Assembly (NCBI RefSeq): GCF_019236475.1
Contig: NZ_JAFAIX010000012.1
Coordinates: 992,001 to 1,056,000 of the forward strand
DNA: 64,000 nucleotides
Direction: 5' to 3'
DNA from: Chitinophaga sp.
Lineage (GTDB): Bacteria > Bacteroidota > Bacteroidia > Chitinophagales > Chitinophagaceae
Positions 19,011-28,273 of the stretch are shown here, in pieces. The notes under the pieces are model-generated. The model searched no databases. It worked only from the letters and a program-made list of their open reading frames with translations, and was not told the DNA's origin. Every line of letters starts with the position of its first letter. Positions within the stretch are counted from its first letter, which is position 1. A program made the translations under genes and the position numbers.

Positions 19011-20111
19011 TCAATTGGCGTTCGTAAGCACCACATTGGTACTGCTGCCCGGCATCTTTATACTTCTCTTTTCAAGGATATGCAGGATAGACAGGTTCAC
19101 ACTTTCCCTTAATGCTGCATATTGTGTTCCATCCAAGATCATCGTATTGAAGATCACCTGAATGATGACGGTGTCTTTGTTGAAATCATGGAGGTTCACG
19201 GTATACCCTTTCAGTACATTACTGTTGCTATCCAGGAGTTGACGAATATCCTGCAGCGCGCCGAGGATACTGTCTGCCGGCGTATCCGCCGTCATTTCCA
19301 GTTTCATGTTTACCCTTTGCTGGGTACGGAGCGACAGGTTATCCAGGATGCTATCTACCATCTTTTTATTAGGAACTGTAACAAAAGTCTTTTCCAGTGT
19401 ACGGATACGGGTACTTCTTAGCCCGATTTTTTCCACAGTTCCTTGATAGCTGTCTACCTTCACAGTATCTCCTACGCGGAAAGGCTTATCGAAGAAAATG
19501 ATAAAGGAGCCGATTAAGTTTTCGATGCTTTCCTTAGCAGCGAGGGCAAGGGCCGCAGCACCGATACCAAGACCCGCAACGATTTTCTCTACCAGTCCGA
19601 CGCCAAATAATATCCGGATAAAGGCAATCGCCCCCATGATAAATATGATGGCCTTAAAGAAATCGCGGAAGAAGATAACAAACTGCTTATCTGTTCTATC
19701 CGAAGTGGAATCTGCCTTTTTCTCCAGTACGAGTGCGATAAAGTCTATCAATCGGAGGATGATCCAGATGATACTTGCCGTGAAAGCCAGTTCCAGCAGG
19801 GTGTCTGTTACATTCTGCAAACTTACATGCCCATATACGTTTACGTTCAGAATTCGAGGGAATGTGAATCTGTCGATCGTAAACATGAAGGTGATCAGCA
19901 AGAAGAAGAACTCCAATGGTTTGAGCAGTAGTTCTACAAAGCTTTTTTCTTCGATCTGGGGAGACCAGTGTTTCACTAGCCGGAAAAGTAAAGCGGCAAC
20001 AATTTTGGAAATGTACCTTTTAACAAAGGATACGAATAGCAATACCAGTAAAAGGATCATGTAATCCCTGATTGGGTTGTCCAGGATGATGGTATTCAGA
20101 AAATTATTCAT
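19011..20111 (-). CDS. MscS-family mechanosensitive channel
   Basis: A 366 aa inner-membrane protein with several N-terminal membrane helices (about 15-35, 70-90, 105-128, 150-172) and the MscS pore helix and beta domain: GLGIGAAALALAAKESIENLIGS followed by FFDKPFRVGDTVKV. This channel opens on membrane tension to release solutes. The family's C-terminal alpha/beta part is present. It is 9 bp downstream of the amidohydrolase gene on the same strand, so they share a transcript. It is longer than E. coli MscS (286 aa) because of extra N-terminal helices. Confidence 0.9.
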   Translation of the reverse strand: MNNFLNTIILDNPIRDYMILLLVLLFVSFVKRYISKIVAALLFRLVKHWSPQIEEKSFVELLLKPLEFFFLLITFMFTIDRFTFPRILNVNVYGHVSLQNVTDTLLELAFTASIIWIILRLIDFIALVLEKKADSTSDRTDKQFVIFFRDFFKAIIFIMGAIAFIRILFGVGLVEKIVAGLGIGAAALALAAKESIENLIGSFIIFFDKPFRVGDTVKVDSYQGTVEKIGLRSTRIRTLEKTFVTVPNKKMVDSILDNLSLRTQQRVNMKLEMTADTPADSILGALQDIRQLLDSNSNVLKGYTVNLHDFNKDTVIIQVIFNTMILDGTQYAALRESVNLSILHILEKRSIKMPGSSTNVVLTNAN

Positions 20112-20120
20112 ACTAGCGTG

Positions 20121-21263
20121 TTAGATTATTCTTTTAGCTTCTTGATTTATTACCACAACACCAGGGCGGCTACCTGGCTGAAAATTACCATATCCTTCCA
20201 AACCTAATGCCTTGGCGCCATTGCTGGTAGCCCATTGCAGGAGCTCTTCCAGCGGAATTTCGGGATAATGGCGATGAATGGTCTGTAGTTCTTCCCAGAT
20301 AGACAGTTGGTGATTAGAGGCCAGGCTGTCTGTCCCAACAACAATATTACAATTCATTCTGCGTAGTAGTGGTATATCGGGCAATCTGTTTTCTATGTAC
20401 AGGTTGGCTTGCGGACAGAGACACCACCAGATTTCCGATGCCTGTTGCTGTGCAAATCGTATATCCGTTTCCGTAGAGAAGGTATTATGTACCAGGATCA
20501 TTTTCTGACCGGAGAAATCAGGTAGCCAGGCCTCCAGGCTATTGGTACCAGTAGGCTGAAAGCCGCTGATATCCATTCCGAAGGTCTTGTAGAAATCGAG
20601 GAAGTCCCCTGTTTTATTGTGATATAGCTGGTTTTCCGCCGCTGTTTCCTGGTTGTGAATACTCACCGGCGAGTTGGCAGGCGAGTTGGCAATTTTCCCG
20701 AACAGGGTCCGACTAACAGAGTAAGGCGCATGTGGCACAATAGAACAACTGTGCATGGGGCCATCCAGTTCATGGAACTGCTGGAGCACCTCCATGCTAA
20801 ACTGATAACGGCTATCGGCGCCAGTATCGGCCACACCCATACATTCCACGAAGGTATGATAGCGGATAGGATCATTTTTTTTATTGGAGATGGTAGCTGC
20901 ATTATTACTAATATCTCCCACCACGCTGATGCCAGCTTCCCACATTGCTTGGGCTGCGGAGGCCATTGCTGCTGCTTGTTGATCCGCATTTTGCTGGCGC
21001 AATTGCATTACCCGGGTAAGAAAACCGGGCAGTCCGGTCCCTTCCGGAATGACATTTTTCATGTGCGACAGCTCCAGGTGACAATGCGTATTTACGAAAC
21101 CGGGGCAGAGAATACCGTCAATTTCTTGCACTTCTTCTCCTGCTGTAACGTCCGTAATGCCAGTCACAGTACCGCTTTCATCCAATACCAGCACCTTGTT
21201 GGCGCCGAGGAAACGGTATCCGTCAAATATATCTTTCCCTTTTAATTTGATCTGTTTCAACAA
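20121..21263 (-). CDS. Amidohydrolase (cytosine deaminase-like, TRZ/ATZ type)
   Basis: A 380 aa metal-dependent hydrolase of the amidohydrolase superfamily. Metal ligands: H60 and H62 in NTHCHLE, a later His in IVPHAPYS, a His in SIHNQETAAEN and Asp in VVGTDSLASNHQLS, which is the subtype III/S-adenosylhomocysteine deaminase-like spacing. The substrate cannot be fixed: aminodeoxyfutalosine, adenosine derivatives or guanine-like compounds are possible. It heads a two-gene operon with the MscS channel, and is divergent from prfA across a 97 bp gap. Confidence 0.85.
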   Translation of the reverse strand: MLKQIKLKGKDIFDGYRFLGANKVLVLDESGTVTGITDVTAGEEVQEIDGILCPGFVNTHCHLELSHMKNVIPEGTGLPGFLTRVMQLRQQNADQQAAAMASAAQAMWEAGISVVGDISNNAATISNKKNDPIRYHTFVECMGVADTGADSRYQFSMEVLQQFHELDGPMHSCSIVPHAPYSVSRTLFGKIANSPANSPVSIHNQETAAENQLYHNKTGDFLDFYKTFGMDISGFQPTGTNSLEAWLPDFSGQKMILVHNTFSTETDIRFAQQQASEIWWCLCPQANLYIENRLPDIPLLRRMNCNIVVGTDSLASNHQLSIWEELQTIHRHYPEIPLEELLQWATSNGAKALGLEGYGNFQPGSRPGVVVINQEAKRII

Positions 21264-21360
21264 CCCTGGTGTTTAATTCCTTGAATGATGTTAATTTTGC
21301 AACCCGATTGAGTACGGTCACTACCCCATTGGGTGGTATATTCGATCGTCAAAGATAATT

Positions 21361-22425
21361 ATGATAGACAAACTGGAAGCTATAAAAGGCCGATTTGAAC
21401 AGGTATCATTGGCCCTTACCAACCCAGAGGTGGTAAGTGATAACAAAAAGTTTGGCCAGCTAAGCAAAGAATATCGCCAACTGGAGAAGATTGTGAAGGC
21501 TTATGATGCCTATCGTAATCTGCTGGATAATATTGCTTTTAATAAAGAAGTGCTGGACAGCGGAGATGAAGAGATGCGCGAACTAGCAAAAGCAGAAACA
21601 GAAGAATTACAGGAACAGAAGTCCGCTCAGGAAGAGCTAATTCGTAACCTGTTGATTCCCAAGGATCCACAGGATGAGAAAAATGCAATCCTGGAGATTC
21701 GTGCTGGTACTGGTGGAGATGAAGCGAGTTTGTTCGCTGGGGATCTGCTGCGTATGTACCTGCGTTTCTGTGAGCTGAAAGGTTATACTACTAGTGTGAT
21801 GTCAGAAAATCCTGGATCAGCGGGTGGTTACAAGGAAGTTGTGTTGGAAGTGAGTGGAGATGATGTGTATGGCACTTTGAAATTTGAATCTGGCGTACAC
21901 CGTGTACAGCGTGTTCCGGCAACGGAAGCGTCTGGTCGCGTACATACCTCAGCAGCTACGGTAGCAGTGTTGCCGGAGGCGGAAGAAGTGGATGTGGAAA
22001 TCCGCGAGGCTGATATTAAGATGGATACTTTCCGTTCCAGTGGTGCGGGTGGACAGCACGTAAATAAAACGGAGTCTGCCGTTCGTTTGACGCACGGTCC
22101 TACTGGCGTGGTAGTAGAGTGTCAGGAGGGTCGTAGTCAGCACTCCAACCGTGAGATTGCGATGAAAATGTTGCGTACCCGTATTTATGAAGCGGCTGTT
22201 CGCAAGCATGAAGACGCGATTGCTAGTCAACGTAAGAGTTTGGTGTCTACTGGAGACCGTTCTGCTAAGATCCGAACTTATAACTATCCACAAGGTCGTG
22301 TAACGGATCACCGTATTGGAATGACCATCTACAACCTGGATGCTTTCATGAACGGCGAGATCAAAGATATGATTGAAGCGTTGGCCTTTGCGGAGAATGC
22401 AGAGAAGCTGAAGCAGGGAAGCTAG
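21361..22425 (+). CDS. prfA: Peptide chain release factor 1
   Basis: A 354 aa class I release factor with the GGQ motif at residues 230-232 (SSGAGGQHVNKTESAVRL) that triggers peptidyl-tRNA hydrolysis, and the RF1-type anticodon tripeptide region RVPATEASGRVHTS, which reads UAA and UAG. No internal frameshift, unlike RF2. It ends in a strong terminator at 22447. A prmC gene is not next to it. Confidence 0.97.
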   Translation: MIDKLEAIKGRFEQVSLALTNPEVVSDNKKFGQLSKEYRQLEKIVKAYDAYRNLLDNIAFNKEVLDSGDEEMRELAKAETEELQEQKSAQEELIRNLLIPKDPQDEKNAILEIRAGTGGDEASLFAGDLLRMYLRFCELKGYTTSVMSENPGSAGGYKEVVLEVSGDDVYGTLKFESGVHRVQRVPATEASGRVHTSAATVAVLPEAEEVDVEIREADIKMDTFRSSGAGGQHVNKTESAVRLTHGPTGVVVECQEGRSQHSNREIAMKMLRTRIYEAAVRKHEDAIASQRKSLVSTGDRSAKIRTYNYPQGRVTDHRIGMTIYNLDAFMNGEIKDMIEALAFAENAEKLKQGS

Positions 22426-22446
22426 TCTCCCTAAAAATATATTAGT

Positions 22447-22486
22447 CGCAAAGAAGCTGTATTGGCGGGCTTCTTTGCGGCTTTTT
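22447..22486 (+). terminator. prfA terminator
   Basis: CGCAAAGAAGC, an 11-base loop, GCTTCTTTGCG then GCTTTTT. A perfect 11 bp stem 22 bp past the stop. Confidence 0.88.
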
Positions 22487-22594
22487 AATATTCTATGAAA
22501 TCTTACAGGTTCTGCTGTTACTAAGTAGAAAAATCCTACATTTATTAAAGATCGAGAAAATCATATTTACTCCCCTACATTAAATCTAACACAC

Positions 22595-23158
22595 ATGTTC
22601 GAGCAATTACTGCAATTAGTACAAGAACACGCACAGACCGCCGTGGTGAACAATCCTGATGTGCCAAATGAGCATAATGAAGCTGTGATGCAAGCTGCCA
22701 CCGAGTCTATTACCAATGGATTACAACAGGAGTTGGCCAATGGCAATACAGCAGGCGTATTGAGTTTGTTAGGAGGCCAGAGCGGCACCGAGGGAAATTC
22801 AGTGGTGAGCAATATTTCCAACAATTTCCTGGATACACTGTTACAGAAGTTTAACCTGGACAAAGGGACGGCTACGCAATTGGCTACCAGTCTGATCCCG
22901 ACTGTAATGGGTTCTTTGGTGAATAAAACCAATGATGCTTCCAACAGTAGTTTCAGTTTGGATGGTATTCTGAGTCACCTGACAGGAGGTGCATCTTCTG
23001 GTCTTAACCTGGGTGGTATCATGGACAAGCTGAAAGGCGGCAATTTTGATTTGGGTGAGTTGAAGGATGTATTTACTGGTGGCGCAAAGCAACAGCAAGA
23101 GGGTAATTCCGGCAACAGTGGTGGAATTGGTGACGTACTGAAAAACCTCTTCGGATAA
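22595..23158 (+). CDS. DUF937-like small alpha-helical protein
   Basis: A 187 aa acidic, Ser/Asn/Gly-rich protein with no signal peptide. The middle (about 45-110) has the pattern GNTAGVLSLLGG ... LLQKFNLDKGTATQLATSLIPTVMGSLV, which resembles the DUF937 family (ending in a short repeat around helix-turn pairs). The C-terminal third is Gly-rich and ends GDVLKNLFG. Function unknown. It is flanked by the prfA terminator and an OmpA lipoprotein gene 156 bp downstream. Confidence 0.75.
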   Translation: MFEQLLQLVQEHAQTAVVNNPDVPNEHNEAVMQAATESITNGLQQELANGNTAGVLSLLGGQSGTEGNSVVSNISNNFLDTLLQKFNLDKGTATQLATSLIPTVMGSLVNKTNDASNSSFSLDGILSHLTGGASSGLNLGGIMDKLKGGNFDLGELKDVFTGGAKQQQEGNSGNSGGIGDVLKNLFG

Positions 23159-23239
23159 GTACTACAACAATTGTAATTTTTTTTATATTTTTTAACAATT
23201 GCAAAGCAGGTAATTGCTAAGGTTATATGACTTTGGCAG

Positions 23240-23247
23240 TATATTTG
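23240..23247 (+). promoter_or_regulatory. Candidate -7 box for the OmpA gene
   Basis: TATATTTG matches the Bacteroidota -7 consensus TAnnTTTG and lies 68 bp before the ATG. A TTG is found at 23214-23216 but its spacing is longer than normal, so support is partial. Confidence 0.35.
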
Positions 23248-23314
23248 TTTGCTGGTGGATGGCAAGCAATAGTCATCTATTGAATTATATAATAACTTCA
23301 TATTTAAAATTACT

Positions 23315-23998
23315 ATGATGAAAAAATTGAATGTTCTGGTAGCTGTGGTTTTATCTGCAACAATGTTGTTTAGTTGTTCCCAATGGCAGAGCATGGACAA
23401 TACTAAGAAAGGCGCTGCGATAGGTGTTGGTGGTGGAGCTGCTGCTGGTGCCGTAATCGGTAAAGTAGCTGGTAACACTGCACTGGGAGCGATCCTGGGA
23501 GCTGCTATCGGTGGTGGTGCTGGTGCTATCATTGGTAAAAAAATGGATAAGCAGGCACAAGAAATTAAAAATGAAGTTCCGAATGCAACCGTTGAGCGTT
23601 ACGAAGAAGGTATCAATATAAAATTTGATGCGGGTGTATTATTTGGATTTGATAAATCTGATTTGTCAGCGGTAGCGCAGGATAATATTAAGAATCTGGC
23701 CACTGTACTGAATAAGTATCCTGATACTTATGTTCGTGTAGAAGGTCATACAGATGCAAAAGGTACAGATGAGTACAATATGGCGCTGTCACAACGTAGG
23801 GTAAACAGTGTTACTGCATTCCTGATTAAACAAGGTATTGCAGCTAACCGTATCCAGGGTTTTGCTTACGGTAAAACACAGCCAATTGCAACTAACGATA
23901 CTGAAGAAGGCCGTGCTAAAAACCGTCGTGTAGAGTTCTCCATCTTTGCGAATGACAAGATGAAGGCTGATGCGAAGAAAGAAGCTGGTCAGCAATAA
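23315..23998 (+). CDS. OmpA-family lipoprotein with glycine zipper
   Basis: A 227 aa lipoprotein: lipobox ending at Cys21 (LFSC), a glycine-zipper membrane segment (GAAIGVGGGAAAGAVIG and a second GAILGAAIGGGAGAIIG) at about 34-76, and a C-terminal OmpA domain at about 110-220 with DKSDLS, GHTDAKGTDEYN and the LSQRRVNSV peptidoglycan-binding helix. It resembles YiaD-type proteins, which tether the outer membrane to the cell wall. A Rho-independent terminator follows. Confidence 0.93.
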   Translation: MMKKLNVLVAVVLSATMLFSCSQWQSMDNTKKGAAIGVGGGAAAGAVIGKVAGNTALGAILGAAIGGGAGAIIGKKMDKQAQEIKNEVPNATVERYEEGINIKFDAGVLFGFDKSDLSAVAQDNIKNLATVLNKYPDTYVRVEGHTDAKGTDEYNMALSQRRVNSVTAFLIKQGIAANRIQGFAYGKTQPIATNDTEEGRAKNRRVEFSIFANDKMKADAKKEAGQQ

Positions 23999-24040
23999 TA
24001 CTAGAAAGAAACACTTATTTCTCATAAGCAGAAAAACACA

Positions 24041-24073
24041 TTCCCCCCTGGTTTCAGGGGGGATTATTTTTTT
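24041..24073 (+). terminator. OmpA gene terminator
   Basis: CCCCCCTG, loop GTTT, CAGGGGGG, then ATTATTTTTTTAT. Stem of 8 G-C-rich pairs 44 bp past the stop. Confidence 0.87.
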
Positions 24074-24147
24074 ATGGGAATAAGCAAAAGCTGCAGTTTG
24101 GCGAAGAAAGAGGAGGAAGTAGAAAGCAGATTTTCGGGAGACGCGTG

Positions 24148-24543
24148 TTACTTTTTCTGCTGATACTTTTCGTAGAGGTGGATAACAATTCTGAAGACCC
24201 ATACGCCGGCGATAGCGCCAATAGCATCGGCGAGGGCATCATAAAGATCAAAGCTGCGATCTACTGTATAATATTTTTGAACGAATTCTATTGCGAGACC
24301 GTAGCCCGCAGAAATCAGCACAAACAGGACGAATAACCCCGGAGATACCTTTTTTCTTTGCCAATAAACGGACAGGCTCAGAAAGAAGACGATTCCTCCA
24401 AAGAGGCCGAAATGCACGAATTTATCGAAGTGGATCTTTTCCAGGAATGAGGAGGAAGGAATATCTTTTCCAGGTAATGTACACAGCACAAGGATGAGAA
24501 TAATCCAGGCAGCAGCGGGCAAAAAGTATTTCAGATTTTTCAT
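24148..24543 (-). CDS. VanZ-like membrane protein
   Basis: A 131 aa integral membrane protein with about four helices and the VanZ motif DKFVHFGLFGGIVF near 40-55 and SFDLYDALADAIGAIAG near the C-terminus. The family of VanZ/YbfB-like proteins includes teicoplanin-resistance VanZ, but a role in resistance is not implied here. It lies 125 bp downstream of gcvH in the same direction, an arrangement I recall in other Bacteroidota. Confidence 0.88.
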   Translation of the reverse strand: MKNLKYFLPAAAWIILILVLCTLPGKDIPSSSFLEKIHFDKFVHFGLFGGIVFFLSLSVYWQRKKVSPGLFVLFVLISAGYGLAIEFVQKYYTVDRSFDLYDALADAIGAIAGVWVFRIVIHLYEKYQQKK

Positions 24544-24668
24544 TTATTATGATTTCCGACTAATTCCCAAAAAGTTGTCTCGATGGGCTGTAATATGCAC
24601 AAAGGACAATAGACGCATGTGATAACGCGGCCTATTGTCCTTCGTAAGTATAGTTAGTGTAAAACTGA

Positions 24669-25049
24669 TTATTCAGCAACCAGTGCTTTGTATTGATCTG
24701 CGGTCAGCAGGGCATCAACATCAGCAGGGTTTTTAACGGTTACTTTCACCATCCAGCCATCACCGTATGGGTCGGAGTTTACCAGCTCAGGGCTGCCATC
24801 CAGTTCTTCATTCACTTCGCTGATAGTAGCTGCAACAGGCAGAAACAGGTCAGAAACAGTTTTTACTGCTTCAACAGTTCCGAAAACTTCTTCAGCTTCC
24901 AGGGATTTGCCAACAGTTGGAATATCCACAAAAACGATGTCTCCCAATTCGCGTTGTGCAAATTCAGTGATACCAATGGTAGCGGTGTTACCTTCTAACA
25001 GAATCCACTCATGATCCTTTGTGTATCGCAGATTGGACGGAAAATTCAT
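24669..25049 (-). CDS. gcvH: Glycine cleavage system H protein
   Basis: A 126 aa lipoyl carrier protein with the typical N-terminal YTKDHEWI, and the lipoylation site Lys63 in GTVEAVKTVSDLF. It shuttles the methylamine group between GcvP, GcvT and GcvL. Length is normal. The other glycine cleavage genes are not in the window. Confidence 0.97.
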   Translation of the reverse strand: MNFPSNLRYTKDHEWILLEGNTATIGITEFAQRELGDIVFVDIPTVGKSLEAEEVFGTVEAVKTVSDLFLPVAATISEVNEELDGSPELVNSDPYGDGWMVKVTVKNPADVDALLTADQYKALVAE

Positions 25050-25107
25050 ACTAGTTTGATTTTTGAGCCGTAAAAATACAGAAAGTTATATTACAACGTG
25101 TTTGTGC

Positions 25108-25767
25108 CTAAAAGAATAACCATTTTTTCTTTACCCTGATTTTCATAGGAATATCCTCTATAGGGCGGTGATTCTTATCTGTTTTAGCAATAGCAATTTT
25201 GTCAATCACATCCATCCCTTTAATCACCTGGCCATAGACCGTATAGCTTTGATCCAGGTGAGGCGTCCCTCCTATTGTTTTGTAGATTTCCCGTTGGTCG
25301 ACTGGTATCTTCCTACCACCTAGTCTTGTTTTTTCCAGTTTATCCAGTTGCGCATCGGTAAATACTTTTCCTTGTACCAGGTAAAACTGGCATCCGGACG
25401 AGGCTTTATCGGGCCTATCTTCCCGGGCAGCCGCTAGTGCACCTTTCCGATGAAACAGGTCTAGCTGGAATTCAGGAGGTATGGTATATCCCACATCTCC
25501 ATCGCCGAGCATAGCGCCTTGTTTGGCATGTTTGGAGTTTGGATCGCCGCCTTGGATCATAAAGCTATCGATCACCCGGTGAAACAGTGTACTGTCATAG
25601 AAGTGAGACTTGGCCAGCTTCAGGAAATTATCCCGGTGATGAGGGGTCTGATCATATAAAAGTACGATCATGGTACCGTACGGCGTGATGATTTTGACCT
25701 TGCGATTTTTTGCAAATCCAATGCTGGTCAGCATCAACAGGGAACAAAGGAGCAACAGTTTTTTCAT
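25108..25767 (-). CDS. Secreted cyclophilin-type peptidyl-prolyl isomerase
   Basis: A 219 aa protein with a signal peptide ending around Ala19 (IGFA). The cyclophilin domain holds the catalytic Arg in FHRVIDSFMIQGGDP and the GCQFYLVQGK signature, plus the late GMDVIDKI. It should assist folding at proline bonds in the periplasm. A small hypothetical gene lies 11 bp upstream in the same operon. Confidence 0.93.
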   Translation of the reverse strand: MKKLLLLCSLLMLTSIGFAKNRKVKIITPYGTMIVLLYDQTPHHRDNFLKLAKSHFYDSTLFHRVIDSFMIQGGDPNSKHAKQGAMLGDGDVGYTIPPEFQLDLFHRKGALAAAREDRPDKASSGCQFYLVQGKVFTDAQLDKLEKTRLGGRKIPVDQREIYKTIGGTPHLDQSYTVYGQVIKGMDVIDKIAIAKTDKNHRPIEDIPMKIRVKKKWLFF

Positions 25768-25778
25768 GGAGTAATCAG

Positions 25779-26117
25779 TTATTCTTCTTCCTGGTGGTTA
25801 AAATAAGCAATGACATGTTCTTTCAGGAACTGTTCCTGCTCTTCCATGCCCATTTTTGGAACGGGTTGCAGTTCTTTGAAATGAGGCCATCCGTCTTTAT
25901 CGTAGCCTTCTATTTCAAAATAACCGCTCTGGCTGAGGAGTGTACACACTGCCACATGCATTAGGTCCTGTTTTTGTTCTTTAGTGTATTTCTTTTTGAG
26001 TTTGTTCATTTCGTTCATGCCTATTAGAAAGAGGATGGCCTCCATATTCGGGGTTTTTCCGAAGCGTTGAGTTAGCATCTCTTCTATAGGCTTCCAGCGT
26101 TGCGCAAAATCTTCCAT
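25779..26117 (-). CDS. Conserved hypothetical protein (112 aa)
   Basis: A soluble 112 aa protein rich in Met, Glu and Lys with no signal, starting MEDFAQRWKPIEEML and including a long helix with IGMNEMNKLKKKYTKEQKQDLMHVAVCTLL at 32-60. I recognise it only as a protein often found in Bacteroidota; no function is known to me. It is the first gene of an operon with the cyclophilin. One cysteine is at residue 58. Confidence 0.75.
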   Translation of the reverse strand: MEDFAQRWKPIEEMLTQRFGKTPNMEAILFLIGMNEMNKLKKKYTKEQKQDLMHVAVCTLLSQSGYFEIEGYDKDGWPHFKELQPVPKMGMEEQEQFLKEHVIAYFNHQEEE

Positions 26118-26333
26118 AAGTTAAATATTTAGCCTGAATGGCAAATGTACGTTAAGACAAAAATATTATAGAAAATGGAGCTGCTTTATTAAATTGGGCC
26201 GCAAACGGGGTGTGATCTGACCTAAATCCGCCACGGTGGCAAGTTTAACAGCACTTTAACGGCGCGTTCACATAGTGATAAGTTTTATTTGTTCTAAGAA
26301 TGTTTATTTTAGCACACCTGAAAAATAATTAGC

Positions 26334-27335
26334 ATGGAAAATACATCATCCGATATCCGACAACTGAATGAAAAGATTCATCAGGCGAGCGCCTTTGTGG
26401 ATCTGTTAAACATGGAGCTGGGTAAAGTAATCGTAGGGCAGAAATACATGGTGGAAAGACTGTTAATTGGTCTGCTCGCACAAGGTCACGTATTGTTAGA
26501 AGGTGTACCGGGTCTGGCAAAAACCTTGTCTATCAAATCTCTGTCTTCTGCTATCAACGGTAAATTCAGCCGTATTCAGTTTACACCGGACCTGCTTCCT
26601 GCAGACGTTATCGGTACTATGATTTATAACCAGCAACGTAACGAATTCATGGTGCGCCGTGGTCCTATCTTCGCCAACTTTATCCTGGCGGATGAGATCA
26701 ACCGTGCCCCAGCAAAAGTACAGAGCGCCCTGCTGGAAGCCATGCAGGAAAGACAAATCACCATCGGTGATACTACCTTCAAGCTGGATGAACCTTTCCT
26801 GGTATTGGCTACTCAAAACCCAATCGAACAGGAAGGTACTTATATGCTCCCAGAAGCACAGGTAGACCGTTTCATGTTGAAAGTGGTGATTGGATACCCT
26901 ACCAAAGAAGAAGAAAGACATATCATCCGTCAAAACCTCAATCCTCAGGCTACGCCTGAAATCCGCCCAGTGATTCAACCTTCCGATATCATGGAAGCTC
27001 GTAAACTGGTGCGTGAGGTGTATATGGATGAGAAAATCGAAAAATATATCATTGATATCGTTTTTGCTACCCGTAATCCGGAAGAGTATAAACTGCAGAA
27101 ACTGAAGCCACTGATTGCTTACGGAGGTTCTCCAAGGGCTAGTATCAACCTTGCCCTGGCTGCCAAAGCGTATGCTTTCATGAAACGCAGAGGATATGTT
27201 ATTCCGGAAGATGTACGCAGCATCTGTTTCGACGTAATGCGTCATCGGGTGGGCTTGACCTACGAAGCGGAAGCAGAAAACGTTACCAGCGAGAATATTC
27301 TCAGCGAAATCCTGAACGCAGTAGAAGTACCTTAA
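26334..27335 (+). CDS. MoxR-type AAA ATPase
   Basis: A 333 aa AAA+ ATPase with Walker A GVPGLAKT (57-64), Walker B FILADEINR (116-124), the sensor ATQNPIEQEGTY and the MoxR C-terminal lid. It acts as a chaperone for VWA-domain proteins. It heads the group moxR - DUF58 - BatD-like - batA, all plus strand with gaps of 54, 17 and 30 bp, so one operon. Confidence 0.95.
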   Translation: MENTSSDIRQLNEKIHQASAFVDLLNMELGKVIVGQKYMVERLLIGLLAQGHVLLEGVPGLAKTLSIKSLSSAINGKFSRIQFTPDLLPADVIGTMIYNQQRNEFMVRRGPIFANFILADEINRAPAKVQSALLEAMQERQITIGDTTFKLDEPFLVLATQNPIEQEGTYMLPEAQVDRFMLKVVIGYPTKEEERHIIRQNLNPQATPEIRPVIQPSDIMEARKLVREVYMDEKIEKYIIDIVFATRNPEEYKLQKLKPLIAYGGSPRASINLALAAKAYAFMKRRGYVIPEDVRSICFDVMRHRVGLTYEAEAENVTSENILSEILNAVEVP

Positions 27336-27389
27336 TAGCTGCTTCTCCCCCGTTCCTGTTACATTTCGTTAATCATTAATTGCTTAAAG

Positions 27390-28256
27390 GTGGATACTGC
27401 TGAAATATTAAAAAAGGTAAGACAGATTGAGATCAAAACAAAAGGTCTTACCAACCACATATTTGCAGGCGAATACCATAGCGCCTTCAAAGGCCGTGGT
27501 ATGTCATTCAGCGAAGTAAGAGACTATCACTTCGGAGATGATGTACGTTCTATCGACTGGAACGTTACCGCCCGTTTCAACCATCCTTTTGTAAAGGTTT
27601 TTGAAGAAGAGAGAGAATTGACAGTAATGTTGATGGTAGACGTGAGCGAAAGCTCTTCCTTTGGTACTAAAAAACAGGATAAGCGTCATCTCATTACAGA
27701 ACTCTGCGCGGTGTTGGCTTTCTCTGCCATCAAGAACAATGATAAGGTAGGTGTTATATTTTTCAGCGATGGCATGGAAAGATATATTCCGCCTAAAAAA
27801 GGTAAATCACATATCCTTTTCATTATTCGGGAGTTACTATCGTTCACGCCTAAACGCAAAGGAACCAATATCAAAGAAACCCTGCGTTTCTTTAACAACG
27901 CTACTAAGAAGAGAAGTATCGTGTTTGTACTGAGCGACTTCCTTTCCAGCAACTACCAAGATGCCCTCAACATTGCCGCCAAAAGGCATGATATGGTGGG
28001 CGTACATGTATACGATCAGCGCGATAAAGAATTGCCCGCTGTTGGACTTATACAGGTGGCTGATGCGGAAACCGGTGCTGTACAATGGATTGATACCAAC
28101 GATAAAAAAGTACGTCAATATTATGAATACCAGTTTGCCCAACATGGACAATACTGCAAGAACGCTTTCCTGAAAAGTGGCGCAGAACTGGTATCCATTC
28201 GCACTGATGAGGACTATGTGAAAGCATTGCAAACATTCTTCCTCAACAGGGCATAA
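27390..28256 (+). CDS. DUF58 protein with VWA-like domain
   Basis: A 288 aa protein that starts at GTG 27390, matching the family start DTAEILKKVRQIEIKT. DUF58 motif FKGRGMSFSEVRDYHFGDDVRSIDWNVTAR is followed by a von Willebrand-type core with DVSESSSFGT, so the MIDAS site may still bind metal. It is predicted to be a cytoplasmic or membrane-associated substrate of MoxR. Position two in the Bat operon. Confidence 0.93.
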   Translation: MDTAEILKKVRQIEIKTKGLTNHIFAGEYHSAFKGRGMSFSEVRDYHFGDDVRSIDWNVTARFNHPFVKVFEEERELTVMLMVDVSESSSFGTKKQDKRHLITELCAVLAFSAIKNNDKVGVIFFSDGMERYIPPKKGKSHILFIIRELLSFTPKRKGTNIKETLRFFNNATKKRSIVFVLSDFLSSNYQDALNIAAKRHDMVGVHVYDQRDKELPAVGLIQVADAETGAVQWIDTNDKKVRQYYEYQFAQHGQYCKNAFLKSGAELVSIRTDEDYVKALQTFFLNRA

Positions 28257-28273
28257 AGCGGAGCAAATAAATC